This document shows positions 37,456 to 47,527 of a stretch of DNA of 64,000 nt, in pieces (the first letter of the stretch is position 1; every line of letters begins with the position of its first letter). The stretch comes from Tissierellales bacterium (lineage in GTDB: Bacteria; Bacillota; Clostridia; Tissierellales; Sedimentibacteraceae). Where the stretch lies: positions 1 to 64,000 of the forward strand of contig JAHDQO010000006.1 of assembly GCA_018433765.1 (NCBI GenBank), in the 5' to 3' direction. The position numbers were made by a program, and so were the translations under genes. The notes under the pieces are model-generated. The model made no database searches. It was not told the DNA's origin and worked only from the letters and a program-made list of their open reading frames with translations.

Positions 37456-38129
37456 TGTTTCACCACCTCATTAGTTAACAAACCATCTTTAATACTTATT
37501 ATTCTACCGGCTTGTTTAGCAATTTCATTATCATGTGTTATCAATATAATAGTTTTACCTTGTCTATTAAGTTTTTGTATTATATTCATAACTTCTTCTC
37601 CTGATTTACTATCCAAGTTTCCGGTTGGTTCATCAGCTAACAATATTGGGGGAGCACCAACCAGAGCTCTCGCTATAGCAACTCTTTGCTGCTGTCCTCC
37701 AGAAAGCTCTGTTGGTTTGTGGTGAAATCTATTTGAAAGCCCTACACTATCGAGGGCTGAGATTGTTCTTTCTTTTCTTTCTTTTGTTTTAACTCCTCTA
37801 TAAATAAGAGGCAGTTCAACATTTTCATATGCTGTAAGTTTTGGTAATAAGTTAAATTTCTGAAATATAAACCCTATTTTTTCATTTCTTATTTTAGCTA
37901 ATTGGCTTTCATTATAGGTACTAATTTCCTTTCCATCTAAATAGTATTCTCCTGTCGAAGGAATATCTAAACATCCTAAAATATTCATTAAAGTAGATTT
38001 TCCTGAGCCAGAAGGACCTATTATAGATACAAAATTTCCTTCTTCAATGTCTAAAGATATACCTTTTAGTACTTGAAGTTCTATAGAACCCATAATGTAC
38101 GTTTTAGTTACATCTTTAACATTTATCAT
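37452..38129 (-). CDS. MacB/LolD-type ABC transporter ATPase
   Basis: 225 residues. Walker A GPSGSGKST near residue 38, Q-loop FIFQKFNLLP, signature LSGGQQQR and Walker B LLADEPTGNLDSKSG. It overlaps both neighbours by 4 bases, so the three exporter genes are translated as a unit. Confidence 0.95.
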   Translation of the reverse strand: MINVKDVTKTYIMGSIELQVLKGISLDIEEGNFVSIIGPSGSGKSTLMNILGCLDIPSTGEYYLDGKEISTYNESQLAKIRNEKIGFIFQKFNLLPKLTAYENVELPLIYRGVKTKERKERTISALDSVGLSNRFHHKPTELSGGQQQRVAIARALVGAPPILLADEPTGNLDSKSGEEVMNIIQKLNRQGKTIILITHDNEIAKQAGRIISIKDGLLTNEVVKQ

Positions 38130-39757
38130 CTTTTTCCTCCCTCATTCACTTGTTTTGCTGGTTTTGAACCTCCACCCATTCCGGGCATCATAAAGTTTTG
38201 GAAATTCATATCAATATCAGCTTTCTTCATATATACGACTGTATCCCCTTCATTTAATCCACTTGTTACTTCAACATAATCATCACTAGCTAATCCTATT
38301 TCTATAGGAGTCGGTATTTGCTCTCCATCTTCATTTTTTGTCATTACTATATATTTTGTTTGAACTTTTTGAATTGCCTCAATAGGTAATAATAATGCAT
38401 CACTTTTTTGAGCTGCTAAAATTTCTACGTCTACATTCATGCCAGACATAAGCTGCTTTCTATCATCAACTTTTACAGTTACATCATAGTTTGTAACTCC
38501 ATTCGTATTATATCCTTCAAGAGCTATTTTAGAAACTGTTCCTGTAAATTTTTCATCTTCAAATACGTCACATGTTATATCTACTTTTTGACCAATTTTA
38601 ACATTTTTAATATCTAACTCATCTACCCCTATTTTTATTTCCATATCTTCAAGGTTAGCTAAAGTTAAAAGTGTTGTTGATCTATCTACAACATCGTCAT
38701 CTGAAACATTTACTGACAAAATTGTACCTGATACAGGTGCATAAATAGTATCTCCTTCTTGTAGATCATCAAGAGATATTTTTTTCTGGTCAACTGTTAA
38801 TTTTTGCTGTTCTATCTTATATGTTAAATCATCATTTTTTAATTCTATAAGTAAATCACCTTCATTTACATATTGACCATTCTCTACATGTATTTTATCA
38901 ATTTCTCCTGATACATTTGAAGTAATTACAGTAGATTCTTCTTCTATAATTTTTCCATAGTCAGAAGCACTAAAAGTTCCGTTAGCATTTTCTACGGAAA
39001 CTTGAACATTAATATCTTTTTCTATTGCACCCATATTTTCTAATTCTATTTCAACTGCATAACCAACCGCACCTGATCCTAACGGTACAGGAGTGCTGTC
39101 TTTTGCTGATACTTTTCCGCTTTGTGAAACTAAGAAATCTGGGAAGAACAGACTTGCTTCATCTCCAATGTTAATATTATCAAATTGATTTTTAGCAAAA
39201 TAAACCTCAGCTTTAACAGTATCAACATTTTTAATTGATAAAATCTTATTGTTAGTATTATTTGTTATTTCATCTCCAATGTTAAGATTAAAATCTGATA
39301 CTGTACCAGATGTTGAAGCATATATCTTTAAATCTTCCTGCTGTTCATATAAATTATTTAAATCATTTTTAGCAATTTCTAAACTAAGGTTAGCATCATC
39401 AATATTTATTTGATCACTTTTACTATCAGAATCAACCTTTAATGAAGCTAGCAATTGATCTTCTTCTATTAATTGACCTTCTTTAATTAATATTTCATCT
39501 ACTGTTCCATTAATTTCAGATTTTATAACTCTTTTATCAGCAGGTTCTACACTACCACTTCCTGTAACTAAAACTTTTATCTCTCCTCTTTCAGCAGTTA
39601 TTTCAACTTCTTGGGAGGACATTTGATTTAACATGATTTTAGCTTGGTCGGTTGCCTGCTTAATTTTTACACCTACTATTACTACTAAGACTATAATCAC
39701 TATTGCAATTATTAATATAATTTTTTTCTTTTTTCCTCTCTTATTTATATTGCTCAA
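38126..39757 (-). CDS. MacA/HlyD-type exporter adaptor protein
   Basis: 543 residues, longer than classical MacA because it carries two lipoyl-like hairpin segments (around GSVEPADKRVIKSEINGTV and around TVITSNVSGEIDKI). One N-terminal membrane anchor after a basic stretch (KRGKKKKIILIIAIVIIVLV). The C-terminus is Gly/Met/Pro-rich. First gene of the exporter operon; GGAGAATATC precedes the ATG. Confidence 0.88.
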   Translation of the reverse strand: MSNINKRGKKKKIILIIAIVIIVLVVIVGVKIKQATDQAKIMLNQMSSQEVEITAERGEIKVLVTGSGSVEPADKRVIKSEINGTVDEILIKEGQLIEEDQLLASLKVDSDSKSDQINIDDANLSLEIAKNDLNNLYEQQEDLKIYASTSGTVSDFNLNIGDEITNNTNNKILSIKNVDTVKAEVYFAKNQFDNINIGDEASLFFPDFLVSQSGKVSAKDSTPVPLGSGAVGYAVEIELENMGAIEKDINVQVSVENANGTFSASDYGKIIEEESTVITSNVSGEIDKIHVENGQYVNEGDLLIELKNDDLTYKIEQQKLTVDQKKISLDDLQEGDTIYAPVSGTILSVNVSDDDVVDRSTTLLTLANLEDMEIKIGVDELDIKNVKIGQKVDITCDVFEDEKFTGTVSKIALEGYNTNGVTNYDVTVKVDDRKQLMSGMNVDVEILAAQKSDALLLPIEAIQKVQTKYIVMTKNEDGEQIPTPIEIGLASDDYVEVTSGLNEGDTVVYMKKADIDMNFQNFMMPGMGGGSKPAKQVNEGGKR

Positions 39758-39919
39758 TGATATTCTCCTTCCATATCAATTTTATGTTATTATATATTTT
39801 AAATTAATTTTCTTAAATTTTCCTTAAAGTTATAATTTATTGATTTCTCAATTTTCAAACATATGCAATAAATGATTAAATAGATTTTAATAAATAAGAA
39901 TAAAACACGCTATATTTTA

Positions 39920-39948
39920 TTGATAGTTAATAAAGATAGTGCTATACT
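39920..39948 (+). promoter_or_regulatory. promoter of tRNA-Pro
   Basis: TTGATA (39920-39925), 17-base spacer, TATACT (39943-39948), placing transcription start a few bases before the tRNA at 39959. Confidence 0.75.
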
Positions 39949-39958
39949 ATAATAGCAT

Positions 39959-40035
39959 CGGGGTGTGGCTCAGTTTGGTAGAGCGCTTGGTTCGGGACCA
40001 AGATGCCGAAGGTTCAAATCCTTTCACTCCGACCA
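39959..40035 (+). tRNA. tRNA-Pro, anticodon CGG
   Basis: 77 bases including encoded CCA. The acceptor stem pairs CGGGGTG with CACTCCG (one G-U). The anticodon stem CTTGG/CCAAG closes the loop TTCGGGA, giving anticodon CGG (reads CCG). D-arm and T-arm (loop TTCAAAT) are normal. Preceded by a good promoter and followed by a 20-bp terminator stem. Confidence 0.97.
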
Positions 40036-40038
40036 AAA

Positions 40039-40085
40039 AATATATTAAAAAGAATTTGCTTATTACAAATTCTTTTTAATATATT
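40039..40085. terminator. bidirectional terminator between tRNA-Pro and 40117 gene
   Basis: A perfect 20-bp stem (40039-40058 with 40066-40085) around a 7-base loop. It has A/T-runs on both sides, so it can end the tRNA transcript and the converging minus-strand gene. Confidence 0.9.
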
Positions 40086-40116
40086 TTTATTTAATTTAAC
40101 TTATATGTTTTTTTCA

Positions 40117-40692
40117 TTATTCAACAATCTCATAAATAAACACACATGGGCTCTTACCATCACTGTTTAGAATTGATGAAACTACTTCTTTTAACCTTAA
40201 TTTTTCACGTAATGCTTTTTGATAATGAAACCTGAAATGACCCGCACAACATTTACAATAAGACAATGGCATAGGTGAATTAAAAGGTTTAGCACCTTTA
40301 AAATGCCAACAAGGACAAATCATATTATTTCTATCATAACTTCCTACCGCAACACTTTCTATATCTCCATTTTTATTTAAAAATGGTTTGCCCATATATT
40401 TTACATTTCCTAATAAGCTTAGCTTTTCTTCCAATGTTTTGTTATTATGTTCTTTTGCAAAGCTCCTTGAATTTTTTAACCTAAGTCCACTTTTACAGCA
40501 GGCTCTGTCAAACATAACTTCACTAATAGTATCATAATCCAATAATTCCTCACATTTTTGCATAGCAGCAGCCATAAAATTAGCTAAATCTTGTTTTGAA
40601 TCGTCCTTATCTTTAGGATAACTAACATTCATAATTTCACTAATAGTTTCTTCATCAATATTTGATTTTCTTAAATGCTTTTCAAATTCCAT
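40117..40692 (-). CDS. Cys-rich protein of unknown function
   Basis: 191 residues, no family I can name with certainty; it resembles clostridial hypothetical proteins grouped as DUF6144. Cysteines come in close sets: ACCKSG (about 64-69), CPCWHF (about 125-130) and YCKCCAGHF (about 144-152), which could bind metal or a cluster. The C-terminal segment after CKCCAGHFRFHYQ resembles the end of small heme- or substrate-sensing domains, but this is only an impression. Standalone gene between tRNA-Pro and groEL. Confidence 0.7.
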   Translation of the reverse strand: MEFEKHLRKSNIDEETISEIMNVSYPKDKDDSKQDLANFMAAAMQKCEELLDYDTISEVMFDRACCKSGLRLKNSRSFAKEHNNKTLEEKLSLLGNVKYMGKPFLNKNGDIESVAVGSYDRNNMICPCWHFKGAKPFNSPMPLSYCKCCAGHFRFHYQKALREKLRLKEVVSSILNSDGKSPCVFIYEIVE

Positions 40693-40859
40693 TTTTCAAC
40701 CTCACATTGTTTATTAACTAAAAAATTATATCTATTTCTTTTCAATTATAGCACATGTTGTTAATTGTAGAAATATTTATTTATGTGACTATTTAATTCT
40801 TTTTTTGCTAACATTATACTAGAGACTCTTATAATGAATGTAATTTTATCAAAAAAGCA

Positions 40860-40899
40860 AAAAGCTGTTCAAAAATTCATAGAATTATGAACAGCTTTT
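40860..40899 (-). terminator. groEL terminator
   Basis: AAAAGCTGTTCA (40860-40871) pairs with TGAACAGCTTTT (40888-40899), 12 bp. On the minus strand it runs into TTTTTGCTTTTTTG. It lies 38 bp after the groEL stop. Confidence 0.88.
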
Positions 40900-40936
40900 A
40901 AATGTCATCAAAATGTGGTTACATTTTTGAAATTTA

Positions 40937-42577
<1,641 letters not shown>

Positions 42578-42610
42578 TTATTATTACACCTCTCTTTATG
42601 TATTTTTAAA

Positions 42611-42904
<294 letters not shown>

Positions 42905-42980
42905 TTATTTTGTATATAGTATAGTCGTAATTATAATATTTAATCGACTACTTATATATTGTAAATAATTTTTTCTATTG

Positions 42981-43007
42981 TTAGCACTCACCTAAGGAGA
43001 GTGCTAA
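42981..43007 (-). promoter_or_regulatory. CIRCE operator of groESL
   Basis: TTAGCACTC-N9-GAGTGCTAA, a perfect match to the HrcA-binding element, 89 bp upstream of groES. Just upstream on the minus strand TTGATA-N17-TATTAT or an overlapping TTACAA-N17-TATAAG could be the promoter. Confidence 0.97.
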
Positions 43008-43176
43008 TACTTATAGTTTATATAATAATTGATTGTAATAATGATATCAAATTCTATTATAAGTGATTTTTAGAAAATATTGGTGGTTATTGGTTTGTAT
43101 CTTATATTTTTGTCACTAGCACATTTATTTAGTATTATTTCCTTGTATTTTCTCTATAATTCTTTAAAATCTATTT

Positions 43177-44049
43177 TTATTTTTTACCTATACCGTTTTC
43201 TCTAGCATAATAGAATAAATATTGCTGTGCAAATCCAGATAAATCTCCAAATTTATTCTCAGCAAATTCTCTAATTTCTTTATCTTTACTATTTCCTAAA
43301 TAAAGTTCATTCATTACTCTCCTGACCCAAACATCTACAGGAAAAGCAGAAAATTGTCTCATGGAAAAAAGCAGAACACAATGAGCTACTTTATCTCCTA
43401 CCCCATTATAAGTTTTTAAATATTCAAAAGCATCATTATAGTTTCCTTTACTTAATAAATATAGTTTCTCTTTTTCTTGAACAATCCTTTCAGCAGCTTC
43501 TTTTATTCTTTTTGCTCTAAAACCTGCCTTACACTCTCTTAATTCTTCTACACTAGCCTTTGCTAATTGCTCAGGTCGTGGGAAAGAATAATATTTTTTT
43601 CCATTATATTCACATATAAGTTCTCCAAAATTCCTACTTATATTTTCTATTACTTTCTTAATCATAGGTATTCTATTATTAGCAGATATTATAAATGATA
43701 TAAGTGTCTCCCATTCATCTTGGTTTAAAATTCTTATGCCTGTACCAAATTCTATGGCTTTCTCCATAACATCATCTTTGTTAAGTTTTTCTTTTATAAG
43801 AGCATAATCATTATCTAAATCAAAATATTTGCACCAAATACTATTATAATCATTGATATTAGTATTATTTATAGTAAAAATATCATTATCTTTTTTCACA
43901 TTTATTACTTTACCGTAAGCAACACCAGTAAAACTTTCATCCTCTTCTCTAATCCATCTAAAGCACTGACCGCACTCAAATACATGTACTAAATTAAAAT
44001 CTTTTATGCCGTTTAGTATTATTTTATTTCTTTCTTGTATAACTTTCAT
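43177..44049 (-). CDS. OGG-type 8-oxoguanine DNA glycosylase/AP lyase
   Basis: 290 residues. It excises 8-oxoguanine. The N-terminal OGG_N-like part contains ECGQCFRWIREED; the helix-hairpin-helix YNGVGDKVAHCVLL provides the catalytic Lys (GVGDK) and the downstream Asp is in AFPVDVWVRR. Divergent from the sigma-54 activator gene. GAAGGTGGG precedes the ATG. Confidence 0.93.
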   Translation of the reverse strand: MKVIQERNKIILNGIKDFNLVHVFECGQCFRWIREEDESFTGVAYGKVINVKKDNDIFTINNTNINDYNSIWCKYFDLDNDYALIKEKLNKDDVMEKAIEFGTGIRILNQDEWETLISFIISANNRIPMIKKVIENISRNFGELICEYNGKKYYSFPRPEQLAKASVEELRECKAGFRAKRIKEAAERIVQEKEKLYLLSKGNYNDAFEYLKTYNGVGDKVAHCVLLFSMRQFSAFPVDVWVRRVMNELYLGNSKDKEIREFAENKFGDLSGFAQQYLFYYARENGIGKK

Positions 44050-44146
44050 ACATATCCCACCTTCTGATGTATTATATAATACATTTTTTTGATTTCCAAG
44101 ATGAAATTATTTCAAATTACCTCTATTTTTCTCTATATTTTGTCAA

Positions 44147-44175
44147 TTGTACATAAAGTTAAGAAATGCTATAAT
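44147..44175 (+). promoter_or_regulatory. vegetative promoter of second sigma-54 activator
   Basis: TTGTAC (44147-44152), 17-base spacer, TATAAT (44170-44175) with extended TG. It lies 18 bp upstream of the ATG at 44194, which rules out the longer in-frame reading that would start at 44089. Confidence 0.8.
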
Positions 44176-44193
44176 ATTTTTGAGGTGATATTT

Positions 44194-45969
44194 ATGAAAT
44201 ACAATTTATCAGCTATACAAGATACATTGTTTGATATTACTAATGCAATTACTAGTGTTATTAATGTTGACGCTACAATCGTTGACAGTAAGCTAAATAG
44301 AATAACAGCAACAGGAATTTATATGTCTAAATTAGGTAAGAAATTATCTAATAAATGTGTATTTTCTAAATCATTAAATTCACAGGAGAGTTTCATTATA
44401 GAAAATCCTAGAGAGAATATAAGGTGCATTGATTGTGACAATATTGCTCAATGTAAAGAATATGCTCAAGTTTGCTGTCCTATAATTGTAGATAATATAG
44501 CTGTAGGAGTCATTGGATTAGTAGCTTTTAATGAATTACAAAAAAAGAGAATTGTTGGAAATGAAATAAACTTACTCGATTTTCTAGAAAAAATGTCTAA
44601 TCTTATAGCCTCAAAACTCCTTGAACATGAAAGCACTAACAAAATTAAAAAATTAGCTAATGAATTAGATACAACCATGAATTTAATAAATGTGGGAATA
44701 ATCTCAACTGATGAGAAAGGTTTTATTGTACGCTGCAATAAAACAGTACAAAATTTTTTTCACAGCAGTTCCATATCAAATGGTAAGAATATAAAAAATA
44801 TTCTTTCAGATTTTAAACAATACAGCAAAGATAATGTTAAAAATAAAAGTTTTAATTATTATAAGAACAAAAAAAAATTCCAAGGATTTTACAGTATTCA
44901 TCCAATAAAAGTTAATAATGAAATAAATGGCTATGTTATAACAATAAGTGAACTAGAAGAAATGATTGATGTATTTGGTACTATTGCTGGCACATCAAGA
45001 GAAATAACCTTTGACTGCATAATAGGAAAAAGCAATAAAATAAATGAAATCATAAATTATGCAAAGCAATTTTCAAAAAGTACATCTTCAGTTTTAATTC
45101 AAGGTGAAAGCGGAACAGGTAAAGAATTATTTGCTAGAGCCATACACAATCATAGTTCTCGTAAAGATTATCCTTTTATCGCTATAAACTGCTCTGCTCT
45201 ACCAGAAAACTTAATTGAAAGCGAGTTGTTTGGATATGAAGAAGGAGCTTTTACTGGTGCAAAGAAAGGCGGCAATCCAGGCAAATTTGAGCTTGCTGGT
45301 AAAGGTACTATTTTTTTAGACGAAATTGGTGACATGCCTCTTCATTTGCAGTCAAAACTATTACGTGTAATACAGGAAAGATCATATATGAGAGTTGGGG
45401 GTAATAAAACTATCTATATGGAAGCTAGAATAATTTCGGCTACTAACAGAAATTTAGAAAAAATGGTCAATGATGGTGAATTTCGTGAAGACTTATTTTT
45501 TAGATTAAATGTTATACCTCTTAATATACCTCCATTAAGAAATAGAAAAGAAGATATTATGATTATTTCTAAGATTTTTCTAAGAAAGTTTAGCAAGCAA
45601 TTTAATAAACAGGTTCACGACTTTGACGATAATTTAATTAGTTTTTTGACCAACTATAACTGGCCCGGTAATATTAGAGAACTTGAAAATACTATTGAAT
45701 ATATTACTAATGTTGCTTCTAGCAGTATAGTTACTATAGAGAATTTGCCTAATAGGCTAAAGAAAACCGTTATCAAATCTATTGATAAAAACACAATTAA
45801 TGAGGAAATTAGTAATTCCGTTAAACCTCTAAAGGAATTAGAAAAAAAAGAAATAATAAAAGCGCTACAGTTTTATGGTAGAAATAATACGGGTATAGAA
45901 AGATCTGCGTCAGCTTTAGGAATTAGTAGAGCTACTTTATATAGAAAAATAAAAACATATAATATATAG
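44194..45969 (+). CDS. sigma-54-dependent activator (sensor-PAS-AAA-HTH)
   Basis: 591 residues from the ATG at 44194, which has GAGGTGAT upstream. The N-terminal 150 residues form a GAF/PocR-like sensor with a Cys cluster (CIDCDNIAQCKEYAQVCCP, about 69-87) that could bind a cluster or react with thiols. A PAS domain spans about 165-275. The AAA+ domain has Walker A GESGTGKELF and the sigma-contact GAFTGA. A Fis-type HTH ends the protein. The next gene downstream has a sigma-54 promoter and TCTCA/TGAGA dyads, so it is the likely target. A thiol- or sulfide-related signal is plausible from the Cys cluster and the target enzyme, but unproven. Confidence 0.9.
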   Translation: MKYNLSAIQDTLFDITNAITSVINVDATIVDSKLNRITATGIYMSKLGKKLSNKCVFSKSLNSQESFIIENPRENIRCIDCDNIAQCKEYAQVCCPIIVDNIAVGVIGLVAFNELQKKRIVGNEINLLDFLEKMSNLIASKLLEHESTNKIKKLANELDTTMNLINVGIISTDEKGFIVRCNKTVQNFFHSSSISNGKNIKNILSDFKQYSKDNVKNKSFNYYKNKKKFQGFYSIHPIKVNNEINGYVITISELEEMIDVFGTIAGTSREITFDCIIGKSNKINEIINYAKQFSKSTSSVLIQGESGTGKELFARAIHNHSSRKDYPFIAINCSALPENLIESELFGYEEGAFTGAKKGGNPGKFELAGKGTIFLDEIGDMPLHLQSKLLRVIQERSYMRVGGNKTIYMEARIISATNRNLEKMVNDGEFREDLFFRLNVIPLNIPPLRNRKEDIMIISKIFLRKFSKQFNKQVHDFDDNLISFLTNYNWPGNIRELENTIEYITNVASSSIVTIENLPNRLKKTVIKSIDKNTINEEISNSVKPLKELEKKEIIKALQFYGRNNTGIERSASALGISRATLYRKIKTYNI

Positions 45970-46006
45970 AAGTCTCAAAATGATACTACATCTCATTTTG
46001 AGACTT
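45970..46006 (+). terminator. 14-bp hairpin after activator gene (terminator and/or enhancer site)
   Basis: AAGTCTCAAAATGA (45970-45983) pairs perfectly with TCATTTTGAGACTT (45993-46006). It directly follows the activator stop and is followed by GTTTTACC. It overlaps the dyads described separately, so it may do both jobs. Confidence 0.6.
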
Positions 46007-46035
46007 GTTTTACCTTGATTAATCTCAGAATGAGA
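45973..46035 (+). promoter_or_regulatory. TCTCA-N3-TGAGA dyad array, likely activator sites
   Basis: Exact dyads at 45991-46003 (TCTCA-TTT-TGAGA) and 46023-46035 (TCTCA-GAA-TGAGA), centres 32 bp apart (three turns), plus a near copy TCTCA-AAA-TGATA at 45973-45985. They lie 65-125 bp upstream of the sigma-54 promoter at 46099. Proposed sites for the activator encoded just upstream. Confidence 0.65.
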
Positions 46036-46098
46036 TTCTTTTTATTTTAAATATTAATGAACACCTTCATTTTTCTTAAATTAAACATATTTTTATAT

Positions 46099-46114
46099 TG
46101 GCATATAATTTGCT
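46099..46114 (+). promoter_or_regulatory. sigma-54 promoter of the cysteine desulfidase-like gene
   Basis: TGGCAT-ATAAT-TTGCT, the same core as the ord promoter (TGGCAT-N5-TTGCT). It is 45 bp upstream of the TTG start of the next gene. Confidence 0.88.
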
Positions 46115-46159
46115 ACATATGTATTTATAACAAGAAAATATAGAAGGGACTGACTGTAA

Positions 46160-47449
46160 TTGAATTTAAAAAAGAATATATTATATGTTCTTAATAATGA
46201 TGTTAAACCAGCTGTAGGATGTACCGAACCTGTAGCTATTGCATTAGCTTGTGCAGCTGCAAAATCTGTAATTAAAGGTAAAGTTGATAGAGTTGTTATT
46301 AGCATAAGCCCAAATATCTATAAAAACGGAATGAATGTAGGTATACCTGGTATAGATGAGATAGGACTTGATGTAGCCGCAGCTTTAGGAACTGCTAAAG
46401 GGAACCATGAAAACGGTTTACAAATACTTGGAGATGTATCAAATGAAACACAGTATATAGCAAAAACTTTATTAAAAGAAAATAAAATAACAGTTAAATT
46501 AGAAAATACAAGTAAAAGCGTATACATTAAAGCAATAATTTATAGTGACACTAATATTGCAAAAGCAGTAATTGAAGATAAACACGATAATATTACATTA
46601 ATCTCTTTAAATGAAGAACCCATTTTTACTGCTGAAGACAATATTAATATTAATACAAAATTAACTCTAGATTCTGATTTTTTTAATACTTCTATTAAAG
46701 ATATTATTAATGAAATAGAAAAATTAGATTTTTCTGAAATTTCACATATGCTAGATGGACTAGAAATGAACAAAAAAGCAGCTGAATTGGGAATGTCAAG
46801 AAAACTAGGTATAGGTGTTGGTTATGCTATGAAAGAAAGTATAGATAACGGCATATTAACTAAAGACCTACCAAATCTCGCAATGATGATGACTTCAGCT
46901 GCTTCTGATGCTAGAATGTCAGGATTAGTAGTTCCAGTAATGAGTTCAAATGGTAGTGGAAATCATGGACTTACAGCTATTTTACCTATAGCAGCTTATG
47001 AAAAATTATATAATACGGAAAAAGAAAAGTTAGCAAAAGCTTTAGCTATAAGTCATACTATAACAGGTTATATTAAACATTTTGTTGGTCGCCTTTCTCC
47101 ACTCTGCGGATGTTCAATAGCAGCAGCAACCGGTTCAAGTTGTGCAATTGTTTGGCTAATGGGAGGTTCTTATATACATATGCAGGGAGCTATAAAAAAC
47201 ATGTTAGCTAATCAAGCAGGAGTAATTTGTGACGGAGCAAAACCAGGTTGTGCACTTAAGCTTGGAACAGCTGCTGCTTCAGGAGTACAAGCTGCAATCT
47301 TAGCAATCAATGGATTTTCAGCTTGTAAGAATAATGGAATTGTAACCGGATCAGCTGAAGAAGCTATTAAAAATTTAGGTATACTTAGTAAAAAAGGTAT
47401 GTCAAATGTTGATAAAACAATAATTGAAATTATGGAAGCCGCAAACTAG
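46160..47449 (+). CDS. L-cysteine desulfidase / serine dehydratase alpha-like Fe-S enzyme (UPF0597, CyuA/YhaM type)
   Basis: 429 residues. Relatives cleave L-cysteine to pyruvate, sulfide and ammonia (CyuA/CdsB) or deaminate serine with a 4Fe-4S cluster. The Cys residues in GCTEPVAIALAC (from 20), in LCGCSIAAATGSSC and in CDGAKPGC fit the cluster and active-site pattern. The start must be TTG at 46160 because an in-frame stop lies directly before it; GAAGGGA is upstream. Controlled by a sigma-54 promoter and probably the neighbouring activator. Cysteine is the more likely substrate than serine; this is a family-based judgement. Confidence 0.85.
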   Translation: MNLKKNILYVLNNDVKPAVGCTEPVAIALACAAAKSVIKGKVDRVVISISPNIYKNGMNVGIPGIDEIGLDVAAALGTAKGNHENGLQILGDVSNETQYIAKTLLKENKITVKLENTSKSVYIKAIIYSDTNIAKAVIEDKHDNITLISLNEEPIFTAEDNININTKLTLDSDFFNTSIKDIINEIEKLDFSEISHMLDGLEMNKKAAELGMSRKLGIGVGYAMKESIDNGILTKDLPNLAMMMTSAASDARMSGLVVPVMSSNGSGNHGLTAILPIAAYEKLYNTEKEKLAKALAISHTITGYIKHFVGRLSPLCGCSIAAATGSSCAIVWLMGGSYIHMQGAIKNMLANQAGVICDGAKPGCALKLGTAAASGVQAAILAINGFSACKNNGIVTGSAEEAIKNLGILSKKGMSNVDKTIIEIMEAAN

Positions 47450-47460
47450 AACGGTACAAA

Positions 47461-47490
47461 AAACCCACGTACGTTGGTGTACGTGGGTTT
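47461..47490. terminator. bidirectional terminator between convergent genes
   Basis: AAACCCACGTAC pairs with GTACGTGGGTTT (12 bp, loop of 6), flanked by T-runs on both strands. It serves the desulfidase gene (+) and gdh (-). Confidence 0.92.
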
Positions 47491-47527
47491 TATTTGATTT
47501 TGCATTTTGAATTTTTAATTTTAAATT

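Noticed and set aside
44089-44193. Upstream in-frame extension of the second sigma-54 activator (35 residues)
   Set aside because: The extension covers the -35/-10 promoter at 44147-44175, and the ATG at 44194 has a good ribosome binding site.
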